Part shown: piece after piece, positions 63,290 to 64,000 of the stretch
How positions within the stretch are numbered: the stretch's first letter is position 1
Layout of the letters: the number at the start of each line of letters is the position of its first letter
NCBI GenBank assembly: GCA_963812505.1
Contig: CAWEVM010000022.1
Coordinates: 224,831 to 288,830, forward strand
Direction: 5' to 3'
Origin: JAMXLO01 sp963812505
GTDB lineage: Bacteria > Pseudomonadota > Alphaproteobacteria > Acetobacterales > Acetobacteraceae
Length of the DNA: 64,000 nt
Made by a program: the position numbers and the translations under genes
The notes under the pieces: model-generated
The model's input: the letters and a program-made list of their open reading frames with translations, nothing else
Told to the model about the DNA's origin: nothing
Databases searched by the model: none

Positions 63290-63716
63290 ATGACAGATGC
63301 CGCTACCCAGCCCACAGAGCCTGAGCCGTCACCTGGTAGACCGGTAGTACTGGTCGTGGATGACGAAATACTGCTGCGCTCCGTGGTAGCGGAATATCTG
63401 CGCGACGCAGGCTTTCGCGTGGTGGAAGCCGCGAACGGCCGCGAAGCCGTCACGGTGCTTGCTGCCGGTGAAGCAGTGGATGTGGTGTTCTCGGATGTTC
63501 GGATGCCGGGCGACGTGAGCGGATACGATCTCGCCGAATGGGTGCGTATCAATCGGCCTGGCGGTGCACGTTCTGCTGACGTCCGGATATGTCGGCGCCG
63601 TCAGTCGATCACGCCATGTCGGCGACAGCGCGCCGACGCTTCTGCCCAAGCCATTTGATTACGAACGCCTGCCGCAACAATTGCGTGGGCTGATCGGCCG
63701 CCCCGACACCGGCTAG
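63290..63716 (+). pseudogene. Single-domain response regulator, frameshifted near its end
   Basis: Classical receiver domain: VVLVVDDEILLRSVVAEYL with the acidic pair, phosphoacceptor Asp in VVFSDVRMPGDVSGYDL, then RINRPG. The frame is lost at 63563-63564 (an extra G before GTGCAC). Removing it gives VHVLLTSGYVGAVSRSRHVG, LLPKPFDYERLPQQL and an end at 63716, which restores the Thr/Ser and Lys switch residues. No output domain is present. It sits behind the degenerate receiver gene, so the pair may share a histidine kinase encoded elsewhere. Confidence 0.75.
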
Positions 63717-63789
63717 GTCGGGTGGGCCCTCCTGTCCATCCGCGGCGCTCCGGTCTACACCCTGGGCGAACTAAACCTCCGAGCTCCAA

Positions 63790-64000
63790 TTGCCACGGCG
63801 CCGCCGGGCGCCCGCCAGGGTCAGGCGGCCAGGGCGGCCCGGGCATGCCGTTTCGCGGCCGTCCCCAGGACAACCAGCACCGCGCCACCGGCCTCGGCGC
63901 GGTGACTTCCAACGCCCGCGTCTCCCGGACACCCCGCGAGGCGCGCTCTGGCTCTATGGCCTGCACGCGGTGGCCGCGGCGCTCGCCAATCCTGCCCGCC
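63790..64000 (+). CDS. TrmH/RlmB-type SPOUT rRNA methyltransferase, N-terminal part (cut by the window edge)
   Basis: The frame ends at the window edge with GALWLYGLHAVAAALANPAR, the start of the RlmB/TrmH substrate-binding domain, preceded by an Arg/Pro-rich unstructured N-terminus as is usual in alphaproteobacteria. The start is uncertain: no ATG or GTG lies in this frame back to a stop at 63772, and TTG 63790 is the only candidate; an ATG at 63845 is in another frame, so an indel is possible. RlmB methylates G2251 of 23S rRNA, TrmH G18 of tRNA. Confidence 0.6.
   Translation, partial: MPRRRRAPARVRRPGRPGHAVSRPSPGQPAPRHRPRRGDFQRPRLPDTPRGALWLYGLHAVAAALANPAR

Noticed and set aside
1..64000. 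CRISPR array or prophage
   Set aside because: No regularly spaced direct repeats, cas genes, or phage structural or lysis genes were seen.

Overview
The window looks like chromosome from a high-GC alphaproteobacterium, most likely order Rhodospirillales and perhaps family Acetobacteraceae. This rests on overall GC, Gram-negative envelope genes (WaaA, LpxK, MurJ, OmpA-type lipoprotein), the chains dapF-mtaB-ftsY and hemC-hemD-mitofilin-like-hemY, and many Tat-type signal peptides. Taxonomy is inferred from gene content only.

Layout. 1-4.1 kb: a ring-hydroxylating oxygenase (cut by the edge), a LivJ-type binding protein, rlmH, a MetX-like hydrolase and a RidA homologue. 4.1-13.9 kb: mostly leftward genes, namely a broken secreted protein, a transglutaminase-like protein, msrQ without msrP, aat, an SDR coupled to a small lipoprotein, two tiny coupled ORFs, a DUF4142 protein, an isomerase remnant and a chemoreceptor. 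14.0-17.05 kb: overlapping housekeeping operon dapF-mtaB-ftsY. 17-22.4 kb: two MFS carriers, a lipoprotein and a FAD monooxygenase-PadR pair with a perfect operator-like palindrome. 22.6-29.1 kb: a phnD-phnE-phnE phosphonate-type transporter in which two genes are frameshifted, a sugar-type binding protein, a sulfite-oxidase-family enzyme and a frameshifted HxlR regulator. 29.1-31.6 kb: a large cyclase-TPR-rhodanese fusion. 31.7-38.4 kb: sthA, an OmpA lipoprotein pair and the DUF374-waaA-lpxK lipid A/Kdo operon. 38.4-40.8 kb: class V aminotransferase, hydroxyproline dehydratase-like gene and tRNA-Tyr.

40.9-44.5 kb is accessory: an IS3 remnant, an internally deleted IS1202/ISNCY-type element with terminal inverted repeats and a 12-bp direct repeat, then a three-gene split nitrile hydratase/thiocyanate hydrolase. 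44.4-51.3 kb: GT2 transferase, trpS, VOC protein, a broken AbrB antitoxin, an MFS carrier, a ketopantoate-reductase-like gene and a glycine-zipper lipoprotein. 51.3-59.7 kb: two back-to-back housekeeping operons, tsaD-rlmJ-gpsA-murJ leftward and hemC-hemD-mitofilin-like-hemY rightward. 59.7-64 kb: an M23 peptidase, remnants of an enolase-superfamily enzyme and a HTH regulator, a lactonase, two receiver proteins and the start of a TrmH/RlmB-type methyltransferase.

A striking property is the number of single-base frame breaks in otherwise well-conserved genes (near 16, 4671, 23219, 23769, 28638, 35413, 61030, 62514 and 63563). Most lie on GTAC or GAAC tetranucleotides. This is either read error in the assembly or real gene decay, and it affects how several entries should be read. 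I found no CRISPR array or prophage, and no convincing new multi-gene system. The most unusual items are the cyclase-rhodanese fusion, the split nitrile hydratase beside the deleted insertion element, and the degenerate receiver protein.
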